A DNA stretch of 64,000 bases from contig NZ_BMQF01000021.1 of NCBI RefSeq assembly GCF_014647975.1, forward strand, positions 62,001 through 126,000, in the 5' to 3' direction. The notes under the pieces were generated by a model. The model searched no databases. It saw only the letters and a list, made by a program, of their open reading frames with translations, and was not told the origin of the DNA. Numbering within the stretch: position 1 is the stretch's first letter; each line of letters starts with the position of its first letter. The stretch comes from Streptomyces fumigatiscleroticus (GTDB taxonomy: Bacteria > Actinomycetota > Actinomycetes > Streptomycetales > Streptomycetaceae). The position numbers and the translations under genes were made by a program. Shown here in pieces: positions 1 through 8,349 of the stretch.

Positions 1-1
1 C

Positions 2-802
2 GCGCCCCGGCTGATCACCGCCGCGGACGTGTCGGCGATGCGCCCCGGTTCGGTGATCGTGGACATGGCCGCCGCCCAGGGCGGGAACGTCGAGGGCAGC
101 ATCGCGGGGCAGCGGGTCGTGACCGCCAACGGCGTGACGATCCTCGGCTACACCGATCTCGCGGGCCGGCTGCCCGCCCAGGCCAGCCAGCTGTACGGGA
201 CGAACGTGGTCAATCTGATCAAACTGCTGACCCCTAGCAAGGACGGGCAGCTGGTACTGGACCTGGACGACGTGGTGCAGCGCAGCATGACCGTGGTACG
301 GGCCAAGGACGGGGTGGGCGAGGTGCTCTGGCCACCGCCGCCGGTCCAGGTCTCCGCCCGGCCCGGCGGGTCCCTCCAGCAGGCCCCGGCCGCCCGGCCC
401 GAGCCGAAGCCCGCGCGTCCGCCGATGCGCGCGGCGGCCAGAGTCGCCTCGGTGCTGACCGCGATCGCTGCCTTCGGGCTGGTCGACGCGTTCGCGCCGG
501 ACCCGGTCCCGCGCCACTTCACGGTGCTGATGCTGGCGATCGTGATCGGCTACTACGTGATCGGGAAGGTCGCCCACGCACTGCACACCCCGCTGATGAG
601 CGTCACCAACGCCGTCTCGGGGGTCATCGTGGTCGGTGCGCTGCTGCAAGTCGGGACGGACGACCGCCTGATCCAGATCCTCGCCGGCACGGCGATCCTG
701 CTCGCCTCGATCAACATCTTCGGCGGTTTCGCCGTCACCCACCGCATGCTCGCCATGTTCACCACCGACAAGCCGGCCGCGAAGCCTGCGAAGGAGGCCT
801 GA
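2..802 (+). CDS. pntA: NAD(P) transhydrogenase subunit alpha, 5'-truncated
   Basis: This is the C-terminal part of the proton-translocating transhydrogenase alpha subunit, which moves hydride between NADH and NADP+ at the cytoplasmic membrane. The frame is open from base 2 and the start lies outside the window. The first visible residues (VIVDMAAAQGGNVEGS) match the end of the NAD(H)-binding domain. A Pro/Ala-rich linker follows, then about four hydrophobic segments in the last 120 residues, so this is the fused type with NAD domain and membrane domain in one chain. The stop is one base before the pntB start, and AAGGAGG inside its last codons serves as the pntB ribosome site, so the two are probably translationally coupled. 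Confidence 0.9.
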   Translation, partial: APRLITAADVSAMRPGSVIVDMAAAQGGNVEGSIAGQRVVTANGVTILGYTDLAGRLPAQASQLYGTNVVNLIKLLTPSKDGQLVLDLDDVVQRSMTVVRAKDGVGEVLWPPPPVQVSARPGGSLQQAPAARPEPKPARPPMRAAARVASVLTAIAAFGLVDAFAPDPVPRHFTVLMLAIVIGYYVIGKVAHALHTPLMSVTNAVSGVIVVGALLQVGTDDRLIQILAGTAILLASINIFGGFAVTHRMLAMFTTDKPAAKPAKEA

Positions 803-803
803 G

Positions 804-2276
804 ATGTCCGCCGGATCGATCGCCACCGCGGCGTACACCGTCGCCTCACTGCTGTTCATACTCTCCCTGGCGGGGCTCTCCAAGCACACCTCCGCCAAGC
901 ACGGCTGGACCTACGGTGTGGCCGGGATGGCGATCGCCCTGGCCGCCACCATCGGCCTCACCGTCCACGACAGTCCGGTACGCGGCACCGCTGTCGCCTT
1001 CCTCGTCATCGCCGTGCTCGCCGGTGCGGCCATCGGACTGTGGCGGGCCCGAGTCGTGCGGATGACGGGGATGCCGGAGCTGATCGCGCTGCTGCACAGC
1101 TTCGTCGGTCTCGCCGCGGTACTGGTCGGCTGGGCCTCCTACCTCGAGGTCGAGCAGAACGGCAGCGGTGAGGCAGGCGGCTTCACCGGCTCTCTTCTGC
1201 GTATCCACCACGCCGAGGTCTTCATCGGCGTCTTCATCGGCGCGGTCACCTTCACGGGCTCGATCGTGGCCAACCTCAAGCTGTCGGCCCGGATCAAGTC
1301 CTCCCCGCTGATGCTGCCGGGCAAGAACATGCTCAACGTGGGTGCGCTGGTGCTCTTCGCCGTGCTCACCGTCGTCTTCGTCGGCCATCCCTCGCTGTGG
1401 GCGATCGTGACGGTGACCGTGCTGGCGCTGGCGCTCGGCTGGCACCTCGTGGTCTCGATCGGCGGCGGCGACATGCCGGTGGTGGTCTCGATGCTGAACA
1501 GCTACTCCGGCTGGGCCGCGGCCGCTTCCGGATTCCTGCTCGACAACGACCTGCTGATCGTGACCGGCGCACTGGTCGGCTCCAGCGGTGCCTACCTGTC
1601 CTACCTGATGTGCACTGCGATGAACCGTTCCTTCCTGTCCGTGATCTCCGGCGGTTTCGGCCTGGAGGCCCCCGGCGGCGGTGAGAAGGAGTACGGCGAG
1701 CACCGCGAGACCAGCGTCGGTGAGACCGCGTCGATGCTGGCCGACGCCTCCACTGTGGTGATCACACCCGGGTACGGAATGGCGGTCGCGCAGGCGCAGT
1801 ACCCCGTCGCGGAACTGGTCCGCACGCTGCGCGAGCGCGGCGTCGACGTCCGCTTCGCTGTCCACCCGGTGGCCGGCCGCCTGCCCGGCCACATGAACGT
1901 GCTGCTGGCCGAGGCCAAGGTCCCCTACGACATCGTCCTGGAGATGGACGAGATCAACGACGATCTGGCCACCACCGACGTCGTTCTCGTCATCGGCGCC
2001 AATGACACCGTCAACCCCGCCGCGGCCGACGACCCCACCTCGCCCATCGCCGGGATGCCGGTCCTGCGCGTCTGGGAGGCCGCCCATGTCGTCGTCTTCA
2101 AGCGCTCCATGGCCACCGGCTACGCCGGCGTGCAGAACCCGCTCTTCTTCCGCGACAACACCCAGATGCTTTTCGGCGACGCCAGAACCCAGGTCGAGCA
2201 CATCCTCCACGCACTCGCCTCCGCCGGCACGACGGCACGGACAGGGCGAGAGGCGGAACTGGACCCTGTCCCGTGA
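804..2276 (+). CDS. pntB: NAD(P) transhydrogenase subunit beta
   Basis: Beta subunit of the membrane transhydrogenase, 490 residues, a normal length. The first roughly 280 residues form multiple membrane segments that make the proton channel. The C-terminal part is the NADP(H)-binding domain III: it contains GYGMAVAQAQYPVAEL near residue 324, then the conserved stretches HPVAGRLPGHMNVLLAEA, GANDTVNPAA and KRSMATGYAGVQNP. The ATG follows the pntA stop directly and has a strong AAGGAGG site 5 to 11 bases upstream. With pntA it supplies NADPH at the expense of the proton gradient. No lesion is visible. Confidence 0.95.
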   Translation: MSAGSIATAAYTVASLLFILSLAGLSKHTSAKHGWTYGVAGMAIALAATIGLTVHDSPVRGTAVAFLVIAVLAGAAIGLWRARVVRMTGMPELIALLHSFVGLAAVLVGWASYLEVEQNGSGEAGGFTGSLLRIHHAEVFIGVFIGAVTFTGSIVANLKLSARIKSSPLMLPGKNMLNVGALVLFAVLTVVFVGHPSLWAIVTVTVLALALGWHLVVSIGGGDMPVVVSMLNSYSGWAAAASGFLLDNDLLIVTGALVGSSGAYLSYLMCTAMNRSFLSVISGGFGLEAPGGGEKEYGEHRETSVGETASMLADASTVVITPGYGMAVAQAQYPVAELVRTLRERGVDVRFAVHPVAGRLPGHMNVLLAEAKVPYDIVLEMDEINDDLATTDVVLVIGANDTVNPAAADDPTSPIAGMPVLRVWEAAHVVVFKRSMATGYAGVQNPLFFRDNTQMLFGDARTQVEHILHALASAGTTARTGREAELDPVP

Positions 2277-2431
2277 CAAGCCGTGTGCCCCGAGGGGCCT
2301 TCAGGCCGGGCCTGTCGACTCGGCCTGGCCCCGCAGGCCCAGTCGGCCGACCGGCCGGCCAGGAGGCCCGTACCCAGCCCGGCCGGCAGGCAGGACGCCG
2401 TCCACCGAGCGGGAAGCGATGGCTTCTCCTA

Positions 2432-2511
2432 CGGCCGTCTACGACCGTCTGCGGCCATCTGCGACCGTCTGCGACCGTCTACGGTCATCTGCGGTCATCT
2501 GCGACCGTCAG
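2432..2511. repeat. 10-bp tandem repeat, 8 copies
   Basis: Eight head-to-tail decamers with consensus CGRCCGTCTG fill this stretch, varying at a few positions (CGGCCGTCTA, CGACCGTCTG, CGGTCATCTG and so on). It lies between two convergent genes, downstream of pntB, and the last copy contains the stop codon of the minus-strand STAND gene. A 10-bp unit is close to one turn of the helix, so a protein binding each unit would sit on one face of the DNA; that is inference. Confidence 0.85.
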
Positions 2512-5500
2512 GTCCGCCGGGGGCCACCGGACTCTCCGCGGCGCGAGTGGCGCGGCCGGGAGGCGTCCTGCCGCCGGCCGGTGCGGCCGAGGAGGTCGGC
2601 CTTCACAGCGAGTGCCCTGTGCAGGTACTCCCGGGCGTCCTCCTCCGACGTGGAGACGAGCCGGGTGAAAGTCCGGATCGCCTCGTCGACGGCCGTCAGC
2701 GCCGGCTCGGTGTCGGTTCCCGCGGTGGCGCGGATCGCGGCGAACACGTACTGGGCCCAGGCGTGCGGCATCACCTCACCGCTGCGCGCGGCGAGCGCAC
2801 CCAGGATGGTCACGGACTCCTCGCTGTGCGACCGGGCGTCATCGCCACGGCCCAGCGCCTGTTCGAGGGGTGCCATGGAGGCGAGGGCCACCGCGCGCTG
2901 CCGGAGCAGCCGGTAGGTCATGGCGCTGCTGAGCGGCAGGGTTCCTTCCTGGGCGGCGGAGAGCAGACGCTGGTGGCCCGCCGCCTGTTCCCGGTACCGG
3001 GCGACGGCCTCCTCCAGTCGGCCTTCCTCGACCAGGGCGGCCACGTTCCGGGCGAGCAGCTCGGCCGCGAGGTCCACGCTCCGGGCGGGCCGCAAGGACA
3101 CGGTGGGGATGCCGAGTTCCGAGGCTGCGTCCAGCAGGGGATGGCCGGGCTCCGGCCCGGGCTCCGGCGGCTGTTCCTGGGACGGCTCCTCTCGCACGGC
3201 GCTGATCCGCCACCACCGCTCGGCGTCGGTGACCCGGCCGTGCCGCATCCGGTGGTCGGCCAGGGCCCGCATGGCGTCGGCGTGTCCCGCCTCGGCGGCC
3301 CGTTCGAGACAGGCGTCGGCCTCTGCGTGCCGGCCCCGCTCCGCCATCAGCAGGCCCAGCTGATGGTCACCGTGCGGATCGCCTGCCTCAGCGGCCGAGC
3401 GGAACCAGCGCTCGGCCGCCGCCAGGTCACCGTCGTCCCGCAGGACCGCCCCCAGTGACACCATGGCGTTCGTCGCGCCCGCCGCCGCGCCCCGGCGGAA
3501 CCAGTACCGTGCCGTGTCACGGTCCCCCTCGTTCCAGTGCAGGACGCCGAGGTTGTGGCAGCCGGCCGTGACACCGGCGGTGACGGCTCTGGCCCACCAC
3601 GCTTTCGTGTCCGCCGTCCGCCCGAGTTCCTTGTACAGATGACCGAGGTTGTACATCGCCCATGGCAGTCCTGCCTCGGCCGCGCGCCGGTAAGGTTCCT
3701 CCGCCTCCGCGGGGCGGCCGGCCCTGACCAGTCGGACGCCCAGGTTGAACATCTCCTCGGCCTCGGCCTCGGCCGTGGCCTCGGTCCGGGAGCGGTTCCG
3801 CGGCGGTTCGGCGGCTTCGAGGACCTGGAGGTTGCTTCTCGTCACGTCCCAGCTCGTCCGGTGTCCGCCGTTGGCGAGCACCAGCCGCTCGTACAGTGCG
3901 TCGGCCTCCCGCAGGGAAGCCACCGCGCCGTCCCGGTCCACGTCCATCTGTCCGAGGACCGCTCCGTGGCTCGCCAGCGCGTGCGCCAGGACGGCCTCGT
4001 GTGCGACGCGGTCGGCCCGGACCAGCCGCCTGGCCAGCTTCACGGCCTCCTCGGCCGCGGCGACCGCTTCTTCGTCCCGGCCGATGTCGGCCAGCCGGCC
4101 CGCGTGGTTCAGCAGGGACAGGGTGAGGTCGGCGGTATGGGCCTGCGGGTTCAGCGTGACCAGTCGGCGACGGATCCTCACCGCCTCCTCGGCGCACCGC
4201 TGCGCCTCGGCGCCGTGTCCGAGCCGCCCGTGAACGGTGCCGAGATTGGTGAGCGCCCGTGCCAGGCCGGGCGAGTGCGTCTGCGGGGCGGTGTACGTCA
4301 GCCCCCGGTAGACGGCCACGCTCTCCACGAGCGCGTCCAGCGCGGCCCGGTCCTGGCCGGCCGCCAACAGCCGGGTACCCAGGCCGTTGAGCGCGAACGC
4401 GAAACGCGGCGGGTCGGCCAAGTCGCTGCCCACCAGGTCGCGGTGGATCGCGACGGACTCCCGGGCGGCCTCCACGGCCCCGGTCTGCTGTCCGGTGTTC
4501 TCCAGCTGGTTCCCGTAGTTGGCCAGGGCCAGAGCCAGATGGGGACGCCAGTCGTCCTGTCCCGTGCGGACGCCCGTCCGCAGCAGCTCGGTCGCGCGCC
4601 GGGTGAAGCCCACGGCCTCCTTGTGCCGTCCCAGGTCCGACAGATGACCGCCGATGTCCATCGTGCACAGCGCGACCTGGATCCCGTACGTCTGCGGGTC
4701 CAGGGCGTCGAGCCGGTGCAGGGCGGCGAGGGCCTTGTGGTTGGCGCGGATCGCCTCCTCCTTGCGTCCGGAGTGGGCCAGGCGCACCCCGAGCCGGGAG
4801 TACCAGGAGGCGGCATCCTGCAACCGGGACGTGTCTCTCACGCGTTCGCGGACCAGCCGGTCGGTCACCGCCGCCGCGCCGACATCGAGCTCGACCCGGC
4901 GTTCCGCCGGGAGCCGCATCTCGATGTCGAGCAGCACGTCGGTGTCGATGTAGGTGGCGTCGCTGAGCGCGACCAGAGCCGCGCTGCCTGCTTCGAGGGC
5001 GATGTCCGGCCGTTCCCGCAGCAGAGTGGTGAGCTCCGCGCCCATGTGCGGCCAGCGATCGGCGGCCGACGCGAGCACCGTGACCGTCCGGCCCACAAAA
5101 GCCGGGATCCGCTCGTTCGGCTCGTCGATGCCGAGCAGCACACGGGGCACCGTGGCGGCCCAGGGGTCCGGGTCGTAGCCGGAGATGTCGTGGCCGGGCA
5201 GCAGCAGGGCGACGAAGTCCTCGGCCAGCCGGTCGGGACAGAGCGGCTCGAGCACCTGGGCGCGATCCAGCGGCGGGTAGCAGAACCGGTGATCCGTCAG
5301 CACGCGGTCGGTCCGCGTCAGCCCGAGCCGCTCGAGCCGGGCAACGCCCCCGTCGTAGGACACCGCGCCGCCGAGGACCGCGGCGAACACCGCACGTGCC
5401 ATCACCGTGGGCGAGGTGTCGAACTCCTCTCCCTGAAGGCGGGACCCGTAGAGCCGACGCCATCCCATGCGCTCACGGTCCAGCAGGTACGCGGCGATGC

Positions 5501-6395
5501 CCTCGACACTGTCCGGCATCGGGCTGCCGGGATGCCGGGCCGTGAGCGCGGCGACCAGGGCGGCCATGTGCAGCGTCAGCACCTGGCCGTAGGCGCGGCC
5601 GTCGAGCCCTTGCACGGTCTCGGTGATCGGTCCGGTCACCCCGAGCACGGCACCGAACCTCTCGCGGGCGGTCACGAAGGCCTGCTCGCGGTCGGACACC
5701 TCGCCGGCGAACTCGCCCAGCCGCAGGTCCGCGACCGTGGCGCCGACCGACCGCAGTTCTCCTCGCAGGGCACCCCACCACTGCACGGTCCGGCCGATCA
5801 GCAGCACCCGCACGGCCGGACCGGCCAGCAGCGGGTCACGCAACAACGCGACCAGTTCCGGATGTGCCCAGCGGTCGGCGTAGTCGACGATCACCAGAAG
5901 TCCGCGGGGCCCGTCCCCGGCCGGTTCCTCCCGGGGGCGCTCGGGTGTGGCGTGGTGACGGGCCTGCGCCACTTCCCACCCGGCCGCGGCCGACAGCTCG
6001 GCGAACCGCGCCGCCAGCCGTGTCTTCCCTTCCCCGCCCGGGCCGTGGAGCAGGAGAGCGGACAGCGTCGTGGTGCCGGCGTCACGCCAGTCGGCCAGCG
6101 CGGCCAGTTCCTCCTCGCGGCCGCTGAACGGAACGATCTGGCTGCGTGCGTCGAGCAGCCGGCTGGGCTGGTCGGCGAACCGGCGCACATCCACCACCGG
6201 CGTGAAGGAGAACCGCTCGAGCCGGTAAGCCGGTGCTTCACCGGCCGTGGTGACGACATCACCGATATGCACGCCCGTGTTGACGTACGAGCCGTGATCG
6301 GCCGACCCGTCCCCTGTCCTGCGGACGCCGTTCACGGCGACCTCTGCTCCGGTCTCCGTTCTCGGACCCGGCCGGCGCTTGTCCGCCTTGCCCAT
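2508..6395 (-). CDS. STAND NTPase with TPR and Sel1-like repeats
   Basis: A 1295-residue cytoplasmic signalling ATPase. Residues 25-47 carry a short Gly/Asn-rich motif (TGDGSADHGSYVNTGVHIGDV). An NTPase domain follows, with Walker A HGPGGEGKT at 117-125 and Walker B LLVIVDYAD at 166-174. A helical arm leads into TPRs (about 500-860), then Sel1-like repeats (about 870-1040, for example AMYNLGHLYKELGRTADTKAWW), then another helical tail. The architecture is that of actinobacterial STAND proteins, which change oligomeric state when a ligand binds the repeats; many act in defence or regulated cell death, but no effector domain is recognisable here. The gene lies 54 bp downstream of a small two-TM protein carrying the same short motif, probably in one operon. 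The ATG was chosen because the motif and P-loop follow in the expected order. Confidence 0.85.
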   Translation of the reverse strand: MGKADKRRPGPRTETGAEVAVNGVRRTGDGSADHGSYVNTGVHIGDVVTTAGEAPAYRLERFSFTPVVDVRRFADQPSRLLDARSQIVPFSGREEELAALADWRDAGTTTLSALLLHGPGGEGKTRLAARFAELSAAAGWEVAQARHHATPERPREEPAGDGPRGLLVIVDYADRWAHPELVALLRDPLLAGPAVRVLLIGRTVQWWGALRGELRSVGATVADLRLGEFAGEVSDREQAFVTARERFGAVLGVTGPITETVQGLDGRAYGQVLTLHMAALVAALTARHPGSPMPDSVEGIAAYLLDRERMGWRRLYGSRLQGEEFDTSPTVMARAVFAAVLGGAVSYDGGVARLERLGLTRTDRVLTDHRFCYPPLDRAQVLEPLCPDRLAEDFVALLLPGHDISGYDPDPWAATVPRVLLGIDEPNERIPAFVGRTVTVLASAADRWPHMGAELTTLLRERPDIALEAGSAALVALSDATYIDTDVLLDIEMRLPAERRVELDVGAAAVTDRLVRERVRDTSRLQDAASWYSRLGVRLAHSGRKEEAIRANHKALAALHRLDALDPQTYGIQVALCTMDIGGHLSDLGRHKEAVGFTRRATELLRTGVRTGQDDWRPHLALALANYGNQLENTGQQTGAVEAARESVAIHRDLVGSDLADPPRFAFALNGLGTRLLAAGQDRAALDALVESVAVYRGLTYTAPQTHSPGLARALTNLGTVHGRLGHGAEAQRCAEEAVRIRRRLVTLNPQAHTADLTLSLLNHAGRLADIGRDEEAVAAAEEAVKLARRLVRADRVAHEAVLAHALASHGAVLGQMDVDRDGAVASLREADALYERLVLANGGHRTSWDVTRSNLQVLEAAEPPRNRSRTEATAEAEAEEMFNLGVRLVRAGRPAEAEEPYRRAAEAGLPWAMYNLGHLYKELGRTADTKAWWARAVTAGVTAGCHNLGVLHWNEGDRDTARYWFRRGAAAGATNAMVSLGAVLRDDGDLAAAERWFRSAAEAGDPHGDHQLGLLMAERGRHAEADACLERAAEAGHADAMRALADHRMRHGRVTDAERWWRISAVREEPSQEQPPEPGPEPGHPLLDAASELGIPTVSLRPARSVDLAAELLARNVAALVEEGRLEEAVARYREQAAGHQRLLSAAQEGTLPLSSAMTYRLLRQRAVALASMAPLEQALGRGDDARSHSEESVTILGALAARSGEVMPHAWAQYVFAAIRATAGTDTEPALTAVDEAIRTFTRLVSTSEEDAREYLHRALAVKADLLGRTGRRQDASRPRHSRRGESGGPRRT

Positions 6396-6449
6396 GTGGC
6401 CGTCCCCTCCTCGTCCCCGGCGCTCCGGCCGTTCAGGCGGTCGACGGGC

Positions 6450-6800
6450 CTACTCGATACCGCTGTTGGCCTTGCTGCCCGCGCCGTGCGCCGTCGCCTC
6501 TCCCGTGTTCTCCACCCTGCTCGACCACCTGGCGCCACGTGTCCGCCGGAGCCTGATACCCGAGTTGGCCTCTCCGCCGTTGACGGCGCGTGCCCGCCCG
6601 GTCCTCACCGCCGTGTCGCCCGTATCGCGGTCCGGAGACTGGTACAGCGCCCACACCAGGGCGGCCACACCCACGGCCGCCTGAATCGAGGCCCCGGCCA
6701 TCTCCCCCGCTTCAGGACCGTTCAGCAGCCAGACGAACGGGGTCGAGACAACCCCGGCCGCCGCCAGCGCGAGGACCGTGATCTTCCATCCCTGCGTCAT
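6450..6800 (-). CDS. Small two-TM protein with paired NSG motifs
   Basis: A 116-residue protein not assigned to a named family. The start is the ATG at 6800, because GGGAGGGGG lies just upstream; longer starts lack such a site. Residues 4-25 and about 32-52 are hydrophobic, predicting two membrane helices with both termini on the same side. The remainder is Gly/Arg-rich and holds two copies of a motif: TGRARAVNGGEANSGI and TGEATAHGAGSKANSGIE, the second at the extreme C-terminus. A related motif opens the neighbouring STAND ATPase, which follows by 54 bp on the same strand. A membrane anchor or sensor recruiting the ATPase through these motifs is a reasonable inference but unproven. Confidence 0.7.
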   Translation of the reverse strand: MTQGWKITVLALAAAGVVSTPFVWLLNGPEAGEMAGASIQAAVGVAALVWALYQSPDRDTGDTAVRTGRARAVNGGEANSGIRLRRTRGARWSSRVENTGEATAHGAGSKANSGIE

Positions 6801-7240
6801 GCAGCCCCCTCCCACCCCGGTCGCCCGACCCTGCCCGACGGGCTGCCCCTGCGCATGATGACGTGACGGTACAGCCCGCGACACGACGCATCAACGGGCG
6901 ATCCCCGCAGACATCGGCCCCTCGCTCACAGCACGCACGAAGGCACCGGAAGCCGTGCGGCAGCGGACGAGACAGGCAGGAAGCCGTGCGGCAGCGGACG
7001 AGACAGGCAGGAACCGGCGGGCGCGGATCCGGTCGCGGCACATGTCGTGGCCGCAGCCGCGGGTACTGTGCCCGTGCCACCACCGGGGCCGGGACACCGA
7101 GCAGGAGCCCCGGCGGCCGCGACGGTGCCGACGTGATCAGTCGCGGTGTGCCAGGACACGAGTCGCCTGCGGGGTGCGGGAAGCGGCGAGGCGGCGGCGC
7201 ACGTCGCCCCGGCCTCGGCGGTGGCGGGCCCCGGCCCCGG
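6801..7240. other. Intergenic region with a 31-bp duplication
   Basis: No supportable gene was found in these 440 bases on either strand. The region contains the promoter side of the small membrane gene and the 31-bp tandem duplication described separately. Confidence 0.6.
6948..7009. repeat. 31-bp perfect tandem duplication
   Basis: Two identical 31-base units lie head to tail at 6948-6978 and 6979-7009, each beginning GGAAGCCGTGCGGCAGCGGA and ending GACAGGCA. A third copy starts with GGAA only. This is probably a recent replication-slippage product in non-coding DNA. Confidence 0.9.
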
Positions 7241-7612
7241 TCACAGCCAGGTGGTGGCGAGCCAGATGAGCGCGGCCGTCGTGGCGATCAGCCCGACGTT
7301 GAGGGTGATCCGGCGGTCGTCGCCGGTCAGGTGGACGGCGACGGCACCGATCTGCAGCAGCATGAACCCGATGGCCGCAGCAAGTGCCAGCCAGGGTGCG
7401 ATGCCGGTCAGCGGCGGCAGGATCAGCCCGGCCGCGCCCAGTAGCTCGACCGTCCCCAGCGCCCTGACGGCGGGCAGGGGCATGCGGTCGACCCAGGCCA
7501 TCATCGGGCGGAGTCGATCGCGGCTGCGGATCACCTTCACCGCGCCCGCGTACAGGTAGAAGAGGGCGAGCAGTCCGGCGACGGTCCAATATGCGATGTT
7601 CATGAGTCCCAT
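7241..7612 (-). CDS. DoxX-like family membrane protein
   Basis: A 123-residue integral membrane protein with four predicted helices. It shows the DoxX-like signature: an N-terminal YLYAGAVKVIRSRDRL stretch, a central LGTVELLGAAGLILPPLTG and a LQIGAVAVHLTGDD segment before the last helix. DoxX-like proteins are small quinone- or redox-linked membrane proteins of poorly known role. The gene stands alone on the minus strand. The ATG gives a complete first helix. Confidence 0.85.
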   Translation of the reverse strand: MGLMNIAYWTVAGLLALFYLYAGAVKVIRSRDRLRPMMAWVDRMPLPAVRALGTVELLGAAGLILPPLTGIAPWLALAAAIGFMLLQIGAVAVHLTGDDRRITLNVGLIATTAALIWLATTWL

Positions 7613-7726
7613 CCACGGTCACCGGATGCCGGTGACCGGTCGATTCCCTGGGCGCCTTCCTCAAGGAGGCCGGGCCGTTGTCCGAGCGGCCCGGAGCCGA
7701 AGAGGTGAGAGCGCTGGCTGCGCTGG

Positions 7727-8269
7727 TCAGGTGGAGGAAGGCCGGGCGGTGTCATCCGGCCGGCTTCCGCTGAGGTCGGTGGCGGGCTCGGTCGCGTAGC
7801 GGCTCATCACGTACGTGGTGACCTGGGGCGTCAGCGGCCGGCCGTCGGCGGTCACGCTCTGGAGGTCCCGGAAGTACTGCACGTACAGGTCGGGGGTGAA
7901 CGTGCTGAGCATGACGGCGGGTCGGTCGGTCGGGTTGGCGAAGGTGTGCGGGACGCCGGGCGGAACCATCACCAGCGTGCCCGTGGTGGCGTCGTGGTCC
8001 TTGTCCCCGACGGTGAACCGCACGGTGCCGGAGACGATGTAGAAGCCCTCGTCGTGCCGGGCGTGGCGGTGCTGCGGCGGTCCGGGGGTGTGCGGGGCGA
8101 GGACGGACTCGGCGATGCCGAGGCGGTGCTCGGTATGGCTGCCGTCCTCGAGGATGCGCATGAGCGTGGTGCCCATGACGATCCTCTCGCCGTCGTCGGG
8201 ACCGACCACCGATACGGCGGGGCCGCCCTGCGGTTCGCTGCTGCTCTTGGATTGATCTTCACCGGTCAT
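7727..8269 (-). CDS. Cupin-domain protein
   Basis: A 180-residue single-domain cupin. Motif 1 is HRHARHDEGFYIVSGTVRFTVG and motif 2 is PPGVPHTFANPTDRP, with the His and Glu residues needed for a metal site. The C-terminal extension (LQSVTADGRPLTPQVTTYVMSRYATEP) is typical of small cupins found beside LysR regulators. The ATG at 8269 (MTGEDQ) is preferred; a longer frame runs into the shared promoter. It is transcribed divergently from the LysR gene, with the LysR box at 8324-8342 between them, so it is the likely target of that regulator. The substrate is unknown. Confidence 0.8.
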   Translation of the reverse strand: MTGEDQSKSSSEPQGGPAVSVVGPDDGERIVMGTTLMRILEDGSHTEHRLGIAESVLAPHTPGPPQHRHARHDEGFYIVSGTVRFTVGDKDHDATTGTLVMVPPGVPHTFANPTDRPAVMLSTFTPDLYVQYFRDLQSVTADGRPLTPQVTTYVMSRYATEPATDLSGSRPDDTARPSST

Positions 8270-8323
8270 GGTCCGAGTGCACCGCCGGGGCGCCACGGCT
8301 GTCCAAGATCTGTTCCGCGACGC

Positions 8324-8342
8324 CGATACCCTGCGGGTATCG
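8324..8342. promoter_or_regulatory. LysR-type operator (T-N11-A box)
   Basis: A perfect 8-bp inverted repeat, CGATACCC-TGC-GGGTATCG. It contains T8327, eleven bases, A8339, the classic LysR recognition pattern. It lies 7 bp before the GTG of the lysR gene and about 55 bp from the divergent cupin gene, so binding here should autorepress the regulator and control the cupin gene. Confidence 0.8.
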
Positions 8343-8349
8343 TTGCAGC

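Noticed and set aside
2432..2511. A small CRISPR-like array
   Set aside because: Units are 10 bp with no spacers and no cas genes; it is a simple tandem repeat.
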